Assembly (NCBI RefSeq): GCF_964204645.1
Contig: NC_134036.1
Location: forward strand, 2,841,501-2,905,500
DNA length: 64,000 nt
Source of the DNA: Tubulanus polymorphus
Taxonomy: Eukaryota; Nemertea; Palaeonemertea; Tubulaniformes; Tubulanidae
Reading direction: 5' to 3'
Part shown: piece after piece, positions 35,001 to 49,681 of the stretch
How the letters are laid out: every line of letters begins with the position of its first letter
Numbering within the stretch: the first letter of the stretch is position 1
Position numbers and translations under genes: made by a program
The notes under the pieces: model-generated
Databases searched by the model: none
Seen by the model: only the letters and a program-made list of their open reading frames with translations
What the model was told of the DNA's origin: nothing

Positions 35001-38000
35001 TCCACTGGTCATTAGTTGCGTTTACTAATTACATATGACCGCTTGGTTATGCAGTAGTGTAAACTTCACAATGTATTAAGGTATATGTTGTATACGACTA
35101 TACTTATAGTTACAGAAACTTGCCCTCCCTGCCTAATCTAACATAATAAGACTTGAAATTTGGTTGTGAGTTCTTTTTTTACGCTATTCAAATGTTCATA
35201 TTCTGTGGAAAATGCTATTGAAGGTGCTGTTGTATTTTGATGAAAATGCTTGATATTCGAAATTTTTTAAGTTGTGCAATAAACTACGACTAAATTGGTG
35301 CAGTTGGGACCCGGATTTCTTGTTAACTCAATTAGGTGGTTATCGAAAAACTGAGTTTTGGTAGTGTATTTTAGGATAATGATTTGCTTACAAAATCACC
35401 AAATAAATCGTCTACCGAGATAAACAGTACCGATGTAGGACGAGTCTACAGTAATTTGGATATGAAAGTGATGCAGACACGTCCTCAAAATTTGAAACTT
35501 TTCCTTGAAAATTCTTTATATCCTTAAATGACTGATCCGATTAGGGACCCTGTTATAAGAACTCATTATTATCATATTGAATCTCTTGTCCTGTCAGCTT
35601 AAAAAGAATCGTTTGCATCAATATCGAGCATGGCCAATAAAATTTGTAGTGTTGAGTATGTTCACTATGTTTGATCATTTAGTTAGACATTACATCATTC
35701 CATTTATATATTGTTACAACAAAAGCTCTTAATATTTTAACAAAATAAAGAGCGTGATTTACAAAGTTGAAATTTCCCTTTCTCTCAACAAGAAATCTTG
35801 TTGTAAAGTTCTCGCTCATGAGCTGTGTATGTGTATGTATGTATGCGTGTCTGTCTGTGTGTGTTGTTGCACCTGTACATCCAGTCTGCTTAATGAAATT
35901 TACCCTCGGAATTTCTCACAGCCAGCTGTCAGTCAGTCAGTACGCTAGATAAGTTACTTATCACTGACTTATCCCTATCCACTTATCATCCCGTTACTCT
36001 AGAATGAGTGTAAGTGGAAGAATAGAACTTGCGTAGAACAAGATTAGAATCAACTTACCCCAAGATCAGAATCAACTTACCCCAAGCTGTTTGTCAATGC
36101 GTTCACGTTCACGCGTTTCGATTTAAAATTTTTTCCAACCCTGAAATTACGAGATATTTCAATTTAGATATGCAATAGTTGTCGTTGTTTTGGATATTCT
36201 TGCCGTGGCATTTGTCTGAAGTCAATTTGAATGATTTCTTCAACTGATCTCACTGATGATGCATCTTTGGTCATTTCGTGTCTCCAAACCTTCGTCCGTC
36301 GGGGCCTGGAATATAAATGAATAAATTGTGAAGGCAGATGTTTTGATAGTAAAAAAAACAAAAGAATATTTAGAAATCTTTTGATTTGAATCTTACGATG
36401 TATAGTGGCGCTCTCGTTGTCGAGTAGTTACCAACTTTCAATATTTTTCCTTCTTATTTTAAGTCAAACTGAATAAATTGCAAGAGCATGTATAGATTTT
36501 GATGGAGTTAAATTCTTATTAAAAAGAAATCTATGTTTTGAATCTTGCGATGTATAGTGGTGTTCTCGTTGTGGAGTAGTTACCAACTTTCAAATCGGCA
36601 ATCAACATTTCCATGGTAATTTTTTCTTTTTATTCAAAGTCAAACTGAATGCGTTTATTTGTTGTATTTTGCAGTTACATTTGGCGACGATTTCATCGTT
36701 GAAACAAGACATGAACGTAGTGGATGTCGGTCGGCGTTTACAACACGTGACTACCGAACGGGATTTACTTGAGAAACAACTCAGCAAGTCTCAGGTAATC
36801 ACACAGTAATATACGCTGTGGTAAGGGAAACTGTCCTAGTGGTTTGATTGAAACTGAGCTCGATTCGCTCTTGAGAGGTTTTGGGTTTGAACCGCGATTC
36901 GGTTTGGTGTTAATGAAAGCTGTCCACGTGGTTTAGTTGAAACGATGGTTGTTCCGCGCTCAAAAGGTAGTGCATTTAAACCCTGATGCCATGTTTAGTG
37001 GGAAAAGAAGCTGTCATCTTCACCCAGTCCTGTAGTGTGGCTGTCTCCGCAGTGTACTATGTTGCTCTACGATCCTAGTGTACCAACTGTGGTACATCAG
37101 ACCTACGAGCAATTATTTGCTCATAGATCAGACACTAAGGTTCTTGGTGAACTATCATCATGGTTTGGCTGAAAGAGTATTCAATCCGCACTTGATGATG
37201 CTTTGGGTTTAAAACATTCTGACTCCATGTTTGGTGGTAAGTGAAGCTGTCCTCGCGGTTTGGTTGAAAGGGTATTCCATCCCCACTTAAAAGGTGTTGG
37301 GTTTAAAACCTTCTGACTCTATGTTAGGTGGTTTGAGGAAGCTCTGGTGAAAATATGGATGGATGTCTTTTCTTTATCATCGTGATTGATGATTTACCAA
37401 GGATCTTCATTAGTTATTCTTTTCTCTCTCTGTAGACGGAGAAACTGCAGATTCAGCGCGATTGGACGATTCGTCTCGAACAGCAGAGTTTACGATACGA
37501 AGAACGTATCACCGAACTGCACAGCGTCATCGCCGAGTTACGGAAAAAAATCGAACGACATCAGATCAATATTATCAGGTACGAATCTCCGTCATTCTGG
37601 TTGTAAAGTTACCGGTAGACGATGATGATGATGATGACTTAAATCATTCAGTGGACGTTCATTCTCACATGTCGCACCGACGTGTGAGAAGTCATGAGCT
37701 CCGTAGCATAACAGACATCGAGATATTCAAAAGTACTTTAAAGACATTCTTATTTCGAAAGGCGTATCAGTAACCATCCACTACAGCGCCGGTGAAGACT
37801 GCATCAGTGGAACAGGCGCTATATCAATGTTTATGTGATTGATTGATTGATTGATTGATTAATGATGTGATAGTGTCGTTTCGTTTCTAGGGAAGAAGAC
37901 GAAGAAGAATCGGATGCTGGACAAAGTAACCGCAGCCAGGCGAGTTTCACGAATGATGAAAATATCGCTCTCGGTTCTCAATGCGCCACTAGTTTAGGTA

Positions 38001-41000
38001 AGATGGATTTTATATCCTGTAATTCAGCGTCATGTTCTTCTGAATGGAAAAATGCTATAATCGGTGGATGGAACTTTAATTTGAGCGAAATGTCAGGAAA
38101 CCCTTTTAAAACTCCTCTAGCTTTGGAAAACAGGTGATTAGATACCTAGCCTACACCTAAATTTATACGGGTAGGGACATTTGTTTCCAACAGTAACAGA
38201 ATAAAAAGGCACATTTAGGTAATGTTATAGATAGAATTTGCCTTTAAACCACTGTGTTAATGGTTTTACTGGGATAAACAATAACTAACACAGCTATTTC
38301 TAGCAGAAAATCGAAGGCTTGAAGACAAGATCTAAAACCATTTTTTTCATGACACACTTATTTTTCACATGAAATTTATATTTTCATGAATATTAAACAT
38401 ATACCTAACATATGATAGAGAAACTATGGGATGTGAGGATGATGGCATGTGCTCTTTGAGAGTCTACTGTTATATGTATATGAAAGTGAAACTTGAAATT
38501 TTCTCCTTCAATACTCCTTATATTCAGGAATATCTGATCTGTATGTCCCGTGTACTAACAAACATGGCTGTTCATCTTTTCTTTTTACAGATTTAGGAAA
38601 TGATTTGAATGCCGAAATATCGCGAGTCGTCTCGGAACTCGAACAGTCAATCGAGAGTCGAAAGAAACAGATCGAAGCTGTGAAGATCGATGTCGCAACG
38701 ACAACCGCGACAGAACCTACTTACGAGAAACTGATGGAAGACAATCTAGAGGATAAAACAGTCGGAGATCAGGTGAGCTTTTTATGATACCAAATTTTCT
38801 ATATTCCAGTAAGCATTCTGATGCCTGCCTGGTAAGTTGAGAGTCTCTTCTGAGACGTCCTACAGGAAGCGGTGTTCCGATCAAGTATCTTGAATGAAGA
38901 TCTAGTTTAGTCTGTGTGAAGTTCTAGTTGAGTCTATCTAAGAGTGGAGTTCTAGTTAAATCTGAATGAAGTTCTAGTTGAGTCTATCTAAGAGTGAAGA
39001 TCTAGTTGAGTCTATCCAAGAGTGGAGATCTAGTTGAGTCTGTGTGAAGTTCTAGTTGAGTCTAAGAGTGGAGATCTAGTTGGTTCTGAGTGACGATCTA
39101 GTTGAGTCTATCTAAGAGTGGAGATCTAGTTGAGTCTGTGTGAAGTTCTAGTTGAGTCTAAGAGTGGAGATCTAGTTGGTTCTGAGTGAAGATCTAGTTG
39201 AGTCTGTGTGAAGTTCTTGTTGAGTCTAAGAGTGGAGATCTAGTTGAGTCTAAGAGTGAAGATCTAGTTGGTTCTGAGTGAAGATCTAGTTGAGTCTGTG
39301 TGAAGTTCTAGTTGAGTCTTAGAGTGGAGATCTAGTTGAGTCTGTGTGAAGATCTAGTTGAGTCTAAGAGTGGAGATCTAGTTGGTTCTGAGTGAAGATC
39401 TAGTTGAGTCTGTGTGAAGTTCTAGTTGAGTCTAAGAGTGGAGATCTAGTTGGTTCTGAGTGACGATCTAGTTGAGTCTATCTAAGAGTGGAGATCTAGT
39501 TGAGTCTAGGAGTGGAGATCTAGTTGGTTCTGAGTGAAGATCTAGTTGAGTCTGTGTGAAGATCTAGTTGAGTCTAAGAGTGGAGATCTAGTTGGTTCTG
39601 AGTGACGATCTAGTTGAGTCTATCTAAGAGTGGAGATCTAGTTGAGTCTAGGAGTGGAGATCTAGTTGGTTCTGAGTGAAGATCTAGTTGAGTCTGTGTG
39701 AAGTTCTAGTTGAGTCTAAGAGTGGAGATCTAGTTGAGTCTGTGTGAAGTTCTAGTTGGTTCTGAGTGATGATCTAGTTGAGTCTAAGAGTGGAGATCTA
39801 GTTGAGTCTGTGTGAAGTTCTAGTTGAGTCTGTGTGAAGTTCTAGTTGAGTCTAAGAGTGGAGATCTAGTTGGTTCTGAGTGACGATCTAGTTGAGTCTA
39901 TCTAAGAGTGGAGATCTAGTTGAGTCTAGGAGTGGAGATCTAGTTGGTTCTGAGTGAAGATCTAGTTGAGTCTGTGTGAAGTTCTAGTTGAGTCTAAGAG
40001 TGGAGATCTAGTTGAGTCTGTGTGAAGTTCTAGTTGGTTCTGAGTGATGATCTAGTTGAGTCTAAGAGTGGAGATCTAGTTGAGTCTGTGTGAAGTTCTA
40101 GTTGAGTCTGTGTGAAGTTTTTGTTGAGTCTAAGAGTGGAGATCTAGTTGAGTCTGTGTGAAGTTCTTGTTGAGTCTAAGAGTGGAGATCTAGTTGAGTC
40201 TGTGTGAAGTTCTTGTTGAGTCTAAGAGTGGAGATCTAGTTGAGTCTGAGTGGAGATCTAGTTGAGTCTGTGTGAAGTTCTTGTTGAGTCTAAGAGTGGA
40301 GATCTAGTTGAGTCTAAGAGTGAAGATCTAGTTGAGTCTGTGTGAAGTTCTTGTTGAGTCTAAGAGTGGAGATCTAGTTGAGTCTGTGTGAAGTTCTAGT
40401 TGAGTCTGTGTGAAGTTCTTGTTGAGTCTAAGAGTGGAGATCTAGTTGAGTCTGTGTGAAGTTCTTGTTGAGTCTAAGAGTGGAGATCTAGTTGAGTCTG
40501 TGTGAAGTTCTTGTTGAGTCTAAGAGTGGAGATCTAGTTGAGTCTGAGTGGAGATCTAGTTGAGTCTGTGTGAAGTTCTGGTTGAGTCTAAGAGTGCAGA
40601 TCTAGTTGATTTTCTGTGTGGAGTTCTAGTTGAGTCTATCCAAGAGTGGAGATCTAGTTGGTTCTGAGTGAAGATCTAGTTGAGTCTAAGAGTGGAGATC
40701 TAGTTGAGTCTTAAGAGTGGAGATCTAGTTGGTTCTGAGTGAAGATCTAGTTGAGTCTGTGTGAAGTTCTAGTTGAGTCTAAGAGTGGAGATCTAGTTGA
40801 GTCTATCCATGAGTGGAGATCTAGTTGGTTCTGAGTGAAGATCTAGTTGAGTCTGTGTGAAGTTCTAGTTGAGTCTAAGAGTGGAGATGTAGTTGAGTCT
40901 ATCAGAGAGTGGAGATCTAGTTGAGTCTGTGTGGAGTTCTAGTTGAGTCTAAGAGTGGAGATCTAGTTGAGTCTGTGTGAAGTTCTAGTTGGTTCTGAGT

Positions 41001-44000
41001 GATGATCTAGTTGAGTCTAAGAGTGGAGATCTAGTTGAGTCTGTGTGAAGATCTAGTTGAGTCTAAGAGTGGAGATCTAGTTGAGTTTAAGAGTGGAGAT
41101 CTAGTTGAGTCTGTGTGAAGTTCTAGTTGGTTCTGAGTGACGATCTAGTTGAGTCTATCTAAGAGTGAAGTTCTAGTTGAGTCTATCCAAGAGTGGAGAT
41201 CTAGTTGGTTCTGAGTGAAGATCTAGTTGAGTCTGTGTGAAGTTCTTGTTGAGTCTAAGAGTGGAGATCTAGTTGAGTCTATCAGAGAGTGGAGATCTAG
41301 TTGAGTCTGTGTGGAGTTCTAGTTGAGTCTAAGAGTGGAGATCTAGTTGAGTCTGTGTGAAGTTCTAGTTGGTTCTGAGTGATGATCTAGTTGAGTCTAA
41401 GAGTGGAGATCTAGTTGAGTCTGTGTGAAGATCTAGTTGAGTCTAAGAGTGGAGATCTAGTTGAGTTTAAGAGTGGAGATCTAGTTGAGTCTAAGAGTGG
41501 AGATCTAGTTGAGTCTGTGTGGAGTTCTAGTTGAGTCTGTGTGAAGTTCTAGTTGATTCTATCTAAGAGTGGAGATCTAGTTGTGTCTGTGTGAAGTTCT
41601 TGTTGAGTCTAAGAGTGGAGATCTAGTTGAGTCTGTGTGAAGTTCTAGTTGGTTCTGAGTGATGATCTAGTTGAGTCTAAGAGTGGAGATCTAGTTGAGT
41701 CTGTGTGAAGTTCTTGTTGAGTTTAAGAGTGGAGATCTAGTTGAGTCTGTGTGAAGTTCTAGTTGAGTCAATCTAAGAGTGGAGATCTAGTTGAGTCTGT
41801 GTGAAGTTCTAGTTGAGTCTGTGTGAAGTTCTAGTTGAGTCTATCTAAGAGTGGAGATCTAGTTGAGTCTGTGTGAAGTTCTTGTTGAGTCTAAGAGTGG
41901 AGATCTAGTTGAGTCTGTGTGAAGTTCTTGTTGAGTCTAAGAGTGGAGATCTAGTTGAGTCTGTGTGAAGTTCTAGTTGGTTCTGAGTGATGATCTAGTT
42001 GAGTCTAAGAGTGGAGATCTAGTTGAGTCTGTGTGAAGTTCTTGTTGAGTCTAAGAGTAGAGATCTAGTTGAGTCTGTGTGAAGTTCTTGTTGAGTCTAA
42101 GAGTAGAGATCTAGTTGATTTTCTGTGTGGAGTTCTAGTTGAGTCTATCCAAGAGTGGAGATCTAGTTGGTTCTGAGTGAAGATCTAGTTGAGTCTAAGA
42201 GTGGAGATCTAGTTGAGTCTTAAGAGTGGAGATCTAGTTGGTTCTGAGTGAAGATCTAGTTGAGTCTGTGTGAAGTTCTAGTTGAGTCTAAGAGTGGAGA
42301 TCTAGTTGAGTCTATCCATGAGTGGAGATCTAGTTGGTTCTGAGTGAAGATCTAGTTGAGTCTGTGTGAAGTTCTAGTTGAGTCTAAGAGTGGAGATGTA
42401 GTTGAGTCTATCTAAGAGTGAAGTTCTAGTTGAGTCTATCCAAGAGTGGAGATCTAGTTGGTTCTGAGTGAAGATCTAGTTGAGTCTGTGTGAAGTTCTT
42501 GTTGAGTCTAAGAGTGGAGATCTAGTTGAGTCTATCAGAGAGTGGAGATCTAGTTGAGTCTGTGTGGAGTTCTAGTTGAGTCTAAGAGTGGAGATCTAGT
42601 TGAGTCTGTGTGAAGTTCTAGTTGGTTCTGAGTGATGATCTAGTTGAGTCTAAGAGTGGAGATCTAGTTGAGTCTGTGTGAAGATCTAGTTGAGTCTAAG
42701 AGTGGAGATCTAGTTGAGTTTAAGAGTGGAGATCTAGTTGAGTCTAAGAGTGGAGATCTAGTTGAGTCTGTGTGGAGTTCTAGTTGAGTCTGTGTGAAGT
42801 TCTAGTTGAGTCTGTGTGAAGTTCTAGTTGATTCTATCTAAGAGTGGAGATCTAGTTGTGTCTGTGTGAAGTTCTTGTTGAGTCTAAGAGTGGAGATCTA
42901 GTTGAGTCTGTGTGAAGTTCTAGTTGGTTCTGAGTGATGATCTAGTTGAGTCTAAGAGTGGAGATCTAGTTGAGTCTGTGTGAAGTTCTTGTTGAGTTTA
43001 AGAGTGGAGATCTAGTTGAGTCTGTGTGAAGTTCTAGTTGATTCTATCTAAGAGTGGAGATCTAGTTGTGTCTGTGTGAAGTTCTTGTTGAGTCTAAGAG
43101 TGGAGATCTAGTTGAGTCTGTGTGAAGTTCTAGTTGGTTCTGAGTGATGATCTAGTTGAGTCTAAGAGTGGAGATCTAGTTGAGTCTGTGTGAAGTTCTT
43201 GTTGAGTTTAAGAGTGGAGATCTAGTTGAGTCTGTGTGAAGTTCTAGTTGAGTCAATCTAAGAGTGGAGATCTAGTTGAGTCTGTGTGAAGTTCTAGTTG
43301 AGTCTGTGTGAAGTTCTAGTTGAGTCTATCTAAGAGTGGAGATCTAGTTGAGTCTGTGTGAAGTTCTTGTTGAGTCTAAGAGTGGAGATCTAGTTGAGTC
43401 TGTGTGAAGTTCTTGTTGAGTCTAAGAGTGGAGATCTAGTTGAGTCTGTGTGAAGTTCTAGTTGGTTCTGAGTGATGATCTAGTTGAGTCTAAGAGTGGA
43501 GATCTAGTTGAGTCTGTGTGAAGTTCTTGTTGAGTCTAAGAGTAGAGATCTAGTTGAGTCTGTGTGAAGTTCTTGTTGAGTCTAAGAGTAGAGATCTAGT
43601 TGATTTTCTGTGTGGAGTTCTAGTTGAGTCTATCCAAGAGTGGAGATCTAGTTGGTTCTGAGTGAAGATCTAGTTGAGTCTAAGAGTGGAGATCTAGTTG
43701 AGTCTTAAGAGTGGAGATCTAGTTGGTTCTGAGTGAAGATCTAGTTGAGTCTGTGTGAAGTTCTAGTTGAGTCTAAGAGTGGAGATCTAGTTGAGTCTAT
43801 CCATGAGTGGAGATCTAGTTGGTTCTGAGTGAAGATCTAGTTGAGTCTGTGTGAAGTTCTAGTTGAGTCTAAGAGTGGAGATGTAGTTGAGTCTATCTAA
43901 GAGTGAAGTTCTAGTTGAGTCTATCCAAGAGTGGAGATCTAGTTGGTTCTGAGTGAAGATCTAGTTGAGTCTGTGTGAAGTTCTTGTTGAGTCTAAGAGT

Positions 44001-47000
44001 GGAGATCTAGTTGAGTCTGTGTGAAGTTCTAGTTGGTTCTGAGTGATGATCTAGTTGAGTCTAAGAGTGGAGATCTAGTTGAGTCTGTGTGAAGATCTAG
44101 TTGAGTCTAAGAGTGGAGATCTAGTTGAGTCTATCAGAGAGTGGAGATCTAGTTGAGTCTGTGTGGAGTTCTAGTTGAGTCTAAGAGTGGAGATCTAGTT
44201 GAGTCTGTGTGAAGTTCTAGTTGGTTCTGAGTGATGATCTAGTTGAGTCTAAGAGTGGAGATCTAGTTGAGTCTGTGTGAAGATCTAGTTGAGTCTAAGA
44301 GTGGAGATCTAGTTGAGTTTAAGAGTGGAGATCTAGTTGAGTCTAAGAGTGGAGATCTAGTTGAGTCTGTGTGGAGTTCTAGTTGAGTCTGTGTGAAGTT
44401 CTAGTTGAGTCTGTGTGAAGTTCTAGTTGATTCTATCTAAGAGTGGAGATCTAGTTGTGTCTGTGTGAAGTTCTTGTTGAGTCTAAGAGTGGAGATCTAG
44501 TTGAGTCTGTGTGAAGTTCTAGTTGGTTCTGAGTGATGATCTAGTTGAGTCTAAGAGTGGAGATCTAGTTGAGTCTGTGTGAAGTTCTTGTTGAGTTTAA
44601 GAGTGGAGATCTAGTTGAGTCTGTGTGAAGTTCTAGTTGAGTCAATCTAAGAGTGGAGATCTAGTTGAGTCTGTGTGAAGTTCTAGTTGAGTCTAAGAGT
44701 GGAGATCTAGTTGAGTCTGTGTGAAGTTCTAGTTGAGTCTATGAGTGGAGATCTAGTTGAGTCTAAGAGTGGAGTTCTAGTTGAGTCTGTGTGAAGTTCT
44801 TGTTGAGTCTAAGAGTGGAGATCTAGTTGAGTCTGTGTGAAGTTCTTGTTGAGTCTAAGAGTGGAGATCTAGTTGAGTCTGTGTGAAGTTCTAGTTGGTT
44901 CTGAGTGATGATCTAGTTGAGTCTAAGAGTGGAGATCTAGTTGAGTCTGTGTGAAGTTCTTGTTGAGTCTAAGAGTAGAGATCTAGTTGAGTCTGTGTGA
45001 AGTTCTTGTTGAGTCTAAGAGTAGAGATCTAGTTGATTTTCTGTGTGGAGTTCTAGTTGAGTCTATCCAAGAGTGGAGATCTAGTTGGTTCTGAGTGAAG
45101 ATCTAGTTGAGTCTGTGTGAAGTTCTTGTTGAGTCTAAGAGTGGAGATCTAGTTTATTTTCTGTGTGGAGTTCTAGTTGAGTCTATCCAAGAGTGGAGAT
45201 CTAGTTGGTTCTGAGTGAAGTTCTTGTTGAGTCTAAGAGTGGAGATCTAGTTGAGTCTGAGTGGAGATCTAGTTGAGTCTGTGTGAAGATCTAGTTCAGT
45301 CTAAGAGTGGAGATCTAGTTGAGTCTGAGTGATGTTCTAGTTGAGTCTTTCTAAGAGTGGAGATCTAGTTGAGTCTAAGAGTGGAGATCTAGTTGAGTCT
45401 ATCTAAGAGTAGAGATCTAGTTGAGTCTATCTAAGAATGGAGATCTAGTTGAGAATCTAAGAGTGGAGATCTAGTTGAGTCTTTGAGAGTGGAGATCTAG
45501 TTGAGTGTGAGTGAAATTCTAGTTGAATCTATCTGTAAGTGGAGATCTAGTCGAGTCTGAGTGGAGATCTAGTCGAGTCTGAGTGGAGATCTAGTTGAGT
45601 CTATCAGAGAGTGGAGATCTAGTTGAGTCTGAATGAAGATCTAGTTGAGTCTATCTAAGAGTGAAGATATAGTGGATTCTGAGAGTGAACATTTAGTTGA
45701 TTCGATCCGAGAGTGAAGATATAGTTGAAAGTGGAGATTTGTTGACTCAATATCAAGCTAACTATGTCATAGCTATTAAAATTCATTGATTTCTAATCGT
45801 AGGTATCACCATCGAGCACAACAAAAGATGAAGATGGCCGAGATATTGAAACGCTGTCGTATCGACATTCAGGAGTGGAGTCTTCTGCCGACACCCTACA
45901 TCGAGAACAGATTGAAACGTGTCGTGTACAAATTGATGTTTTACAACAGCAGAACTTCGAACTTCGAGATCAGGTTGGACGTCAAGAAGTCGATTTGAAT
46001 AAACTCAAAGCTCAGCTTGGCGGGCTTCAAGAGGAGAAAACTAAACTTCTGTCAAAGGTAAACAGTCTTAAAACGTAAAGAAGGAGTTGACAAAATGTTG
46101 TCTAACTTGTTACCCATTGTTCAATGTTATCAATTCCAAAATTTTGAGATCATTTTGAAGTTTCGATGCTGATTATTCCAGTCTCACTGAAAACTATAAG
46201 TGGTGTCTCATTGTTGTTATTTCAGAACAAAGAGTTGCACTATAAACTGCAGACGAATTCCGGTAATTGCACGACGAGTCCGTCTCACAGTCGGTTCAGT
46301 GGTAGTCCGCAACACAGTCGTACGTCGACCCCGACAACGCCCGGTGCGATGATCGGACCGTTGATACCGCAGTGTCAAGCTGATAGGTGCGTTCGATGAT
46401 CAAATTTTGAGCCAAGTCAATGAAGTTGTCCTCAAAGATATTCGAATGGAATGTTCCTCTTGTTTGCTTCTCAACGCTCAGAATATAAGGCAGAGGTTGA
46501 TAGCAAAGAGGTTTACACTAATGATACAAGCCCTGATATTGCTAATTTTAGTAATTTTCACCGGGAAAAGAGAGTAATTTCACCTCAAGAATAGTAATTT
46601 AATCGAACATGAACTAGAAACTAGCCTAATTTTGAGAGTATATTGATATCTGAAGGAGAACTAAACTATTCCTCAATAGTATCTTGTAATCAGGTCTGAA
46701 GATGTCGTTATTGATGCTATAATCGTGTGATTACAGAATGATGAACAGCTCTGGTGATCAAGTTCCTGTAGCGAAAGTAGCCGAACTGAAGAAATTACGA
46801 ACAAGTAGCAGTGAACATAAACTAACCGGTGTCCAAATATCGCAACACGGGGTGAGTCTACTATATATAATGACCTTCAGACGCAAGTTGAATAGAAATT
46901 GATTTCATCGTGTTTTTCATATTTCAACAGCTTCCGAACGCGAAGGTAGCGGAGCATCTCGCCGCCAGTTTGCAAGATTGTTCGAACCTGCAAGAAATCG

Positions 47001-49639
47001 TCCAAGCCGTTTATCAGTGTGGCAACGAAATCTCCGAGAATAAAGTGCAAGAATTCGAGATCGAAACCGATAGATTGAACAGTAAAATTGATCACTTCAA
47101 ATCACAAAACGATCTTCTTTCGATTACGCTCGAGGTAAGTCTTATGGCTACATTCATGCCACTTGTGAGCTTTTCACGTGTTTCATAGCAATCCTTGAAA
47201 TCCTTTAATGAGAATGGGTCAAGGCCTTGAATATCATGGAATGGGCTCTTAAGTCCTTAAATCATTGTCATGGTCCTTGTAAGGCATCGCCTCACTACAC
47301 GATTGGCTTGAAGCTGACCAAAAATTCTTTTGCAAATTTTTACTCTGATTTTGTTTGTCTATTTCATCTACTGGTACATCGCCATTTCTATCCCTCCTCT
47401 GTCTCTCCACTTCAGGAATCGAAAGCTCACTGCGATCGGTTGACGGTGTTGATGGGCAAGTACGAATCGAACAATCTAGCGTTACAACTCGCATTGAACT
47501 ATAGCGACCAGACAATCGAAGGATATGAAATTCTGATAGCTTTACTCGAGAGTGAAATGGGTGTGTTGCTGTCTAATTGTCGAGCGGCTGGCCTCGGTCA
47601 TATAGGTAAGTCTCGTCTGAAGTCGTAGCATTGTTATTTCAGATCTGATGGTGACTGTTGAAGTTTTTCGGGTTCCATTGTTGTATATTCAAGCCAATGG
47701 ATTTGTTTAACTCAATGTCAGTTGCTATTGACGAGAATCCTGGAAAGGGTTACTGTTGATTCAAGATCAGAAGTTGACCTGGAATTTCGTAAAAAGTTTT
47801 AAGATCAGTGAAAAGTCGGGGAAATTTGTTGAGATTGTGCGTAAAGTCAGTTTCTGTCAATGTCTTACGTTACGCATTTGACTATGTTAATTGATTGAAT
47901 TCTTAGCTTTTTCAAGTCAGAGAAACCAACGCGCATGTCGGGGTAAAAGCAAGTCAAAACAAAAGCGGCCTCCCTGAAAACTCTCTTGAATTTTGATGAT
48001 TTTACTGGATGCGATGTCTATCTGATTTCAGCTGGAGTAGAGAATCTGATCGGTCAAGAGGAGATCGCGTCGACATTACATCGAACTCATCATTCGCGGA
48101 AAATCGCTGAAAACGTCGCCAAGCAACTGATTCATAAACTAGATCGCAGCTGCGTCGTCGGTAGTAACAGTGGAGGGTATAACGTGAATTGGAGCGCGAG
48201 CCCTGGTCCGTGGGACGAGAACTCGATGGGTCGTACTGCCAGGTATATTATCATCAAACTCATGACAATGATCAGGTTGTTGTAAGTTATGGCATCAGGA
48301 TGCTGAAAAATTATCACAGTTTAAGAATTCCAAAAGGCTAAGTAAACAATAATGAACGCTTTTACGGTTCTAGTGCAATATCATAACATACAAACTTCCA
48401 TCATCTTTACAATAAATACTGCTTCAAACATATTTGAAACTATCAATTGGATAGATGGGATACTGTTTTTAAAGAAGTGCAGTGAATTCCAGACGTAGAG
48501 AATTATGGATATTTTTACGGTTTAGGACGCTTTTATGGTCCTTTTCTTACAAGTACATAGTTATATCGGAAAAACAGGTATAAGATTTACCAATGAATAT
48601 ACTCCTGCAAACATATTTGAAACTTTTGTCTTACATCCAAAGTATGTCAAATAGTTATAAAAAGTGCACCAAGCAGACCATTATTTCAGAATGCTTTTAT
48701 AGTTCTCATTTACCTGGTCTTACAATATTGTGTTAAAACGCCCCAACAGCCCATCATCCTTCCAATAAATATCATCCTGGTAACATTTTTACTTGGATCG
48801 ACGGGATGCTGTTAGAAATTGAGCGCACGCTTTTGGTAGAGAACTATGGACGCTTTTATGGTCCTTCTCTACCAAGTAGATAGTGTATATAAACAGACTA
48901 ACGCTTGTAACATACTTGAAAAATACAAAATCTTAAACTTACTTAGATTATATACCCTCTAAAATGAGTTTATAGCATAGCAGCGATAATATTAGATATC
49001 ACCAGGGACAGAGGCTACTAACCAGTGCAGGAATGAGTATTTGAAATTGAATTTTATTACAACCGTTTCAGTACGACAAGTTCAACGGGAAGCAATTCAG
49101 ACACGGAATTTACAAAGTACGACGAACAAAAACTGCGCGATCACATCCAACAATTGAAGAGCGATCGAGCGGCTGTGAAATCGACTGTGCTCGATTTAGA
49201 GAGCGTACATGTCGATCCGTTGTCGTCGGAGATGCAAATAAATCCCGACGCCCAACGACTCGATCTGGAAAATGCTGTGCTGATGCAGGAACTGATGGCT
49301 ATGAAAGTAAGTTTGATTAGTTGTATTGTACAGGGTAGTGACTTAACTGGCCTTTAATCAGGGAAAAGTCAGGGAATTTTGTATGATAGCTAAAAATTGG
49401 GGAAATTTATTGAGATTGCTAGATCGCGGGTAATATCAAACATTTTTCTTCTAGTCTATGTCTTACGTATTTTACAGTGTTAGTTTATTGAATTCCTAGC
49501 AGATCGTGCCAGGGGAAAAGCGAGTCAAATACAATTGCCCCCCCCCCCCTATGGTAGTTTAAGTATTTGGTCAAGACCGTGTGACCCATAGCCATGAAAT
49601 GTGCGAAATTTTATGCATGTAGTTAGTTGCCCAGTAGTT

Positions 49640-49681
<42 letters not shown>

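Noticed and set aside
37462-37773. 103-codon frame taken as one protein
   Set aside because: It joins an out-of-frame reading of MCC exon 5 to the LINE tail; only its end is meaningful, as retrotransposon.
38893-45745. CRISPR-like array
   Set aside because: Units are contiguous short tandem repeats without unique spacers, in an animal intron.
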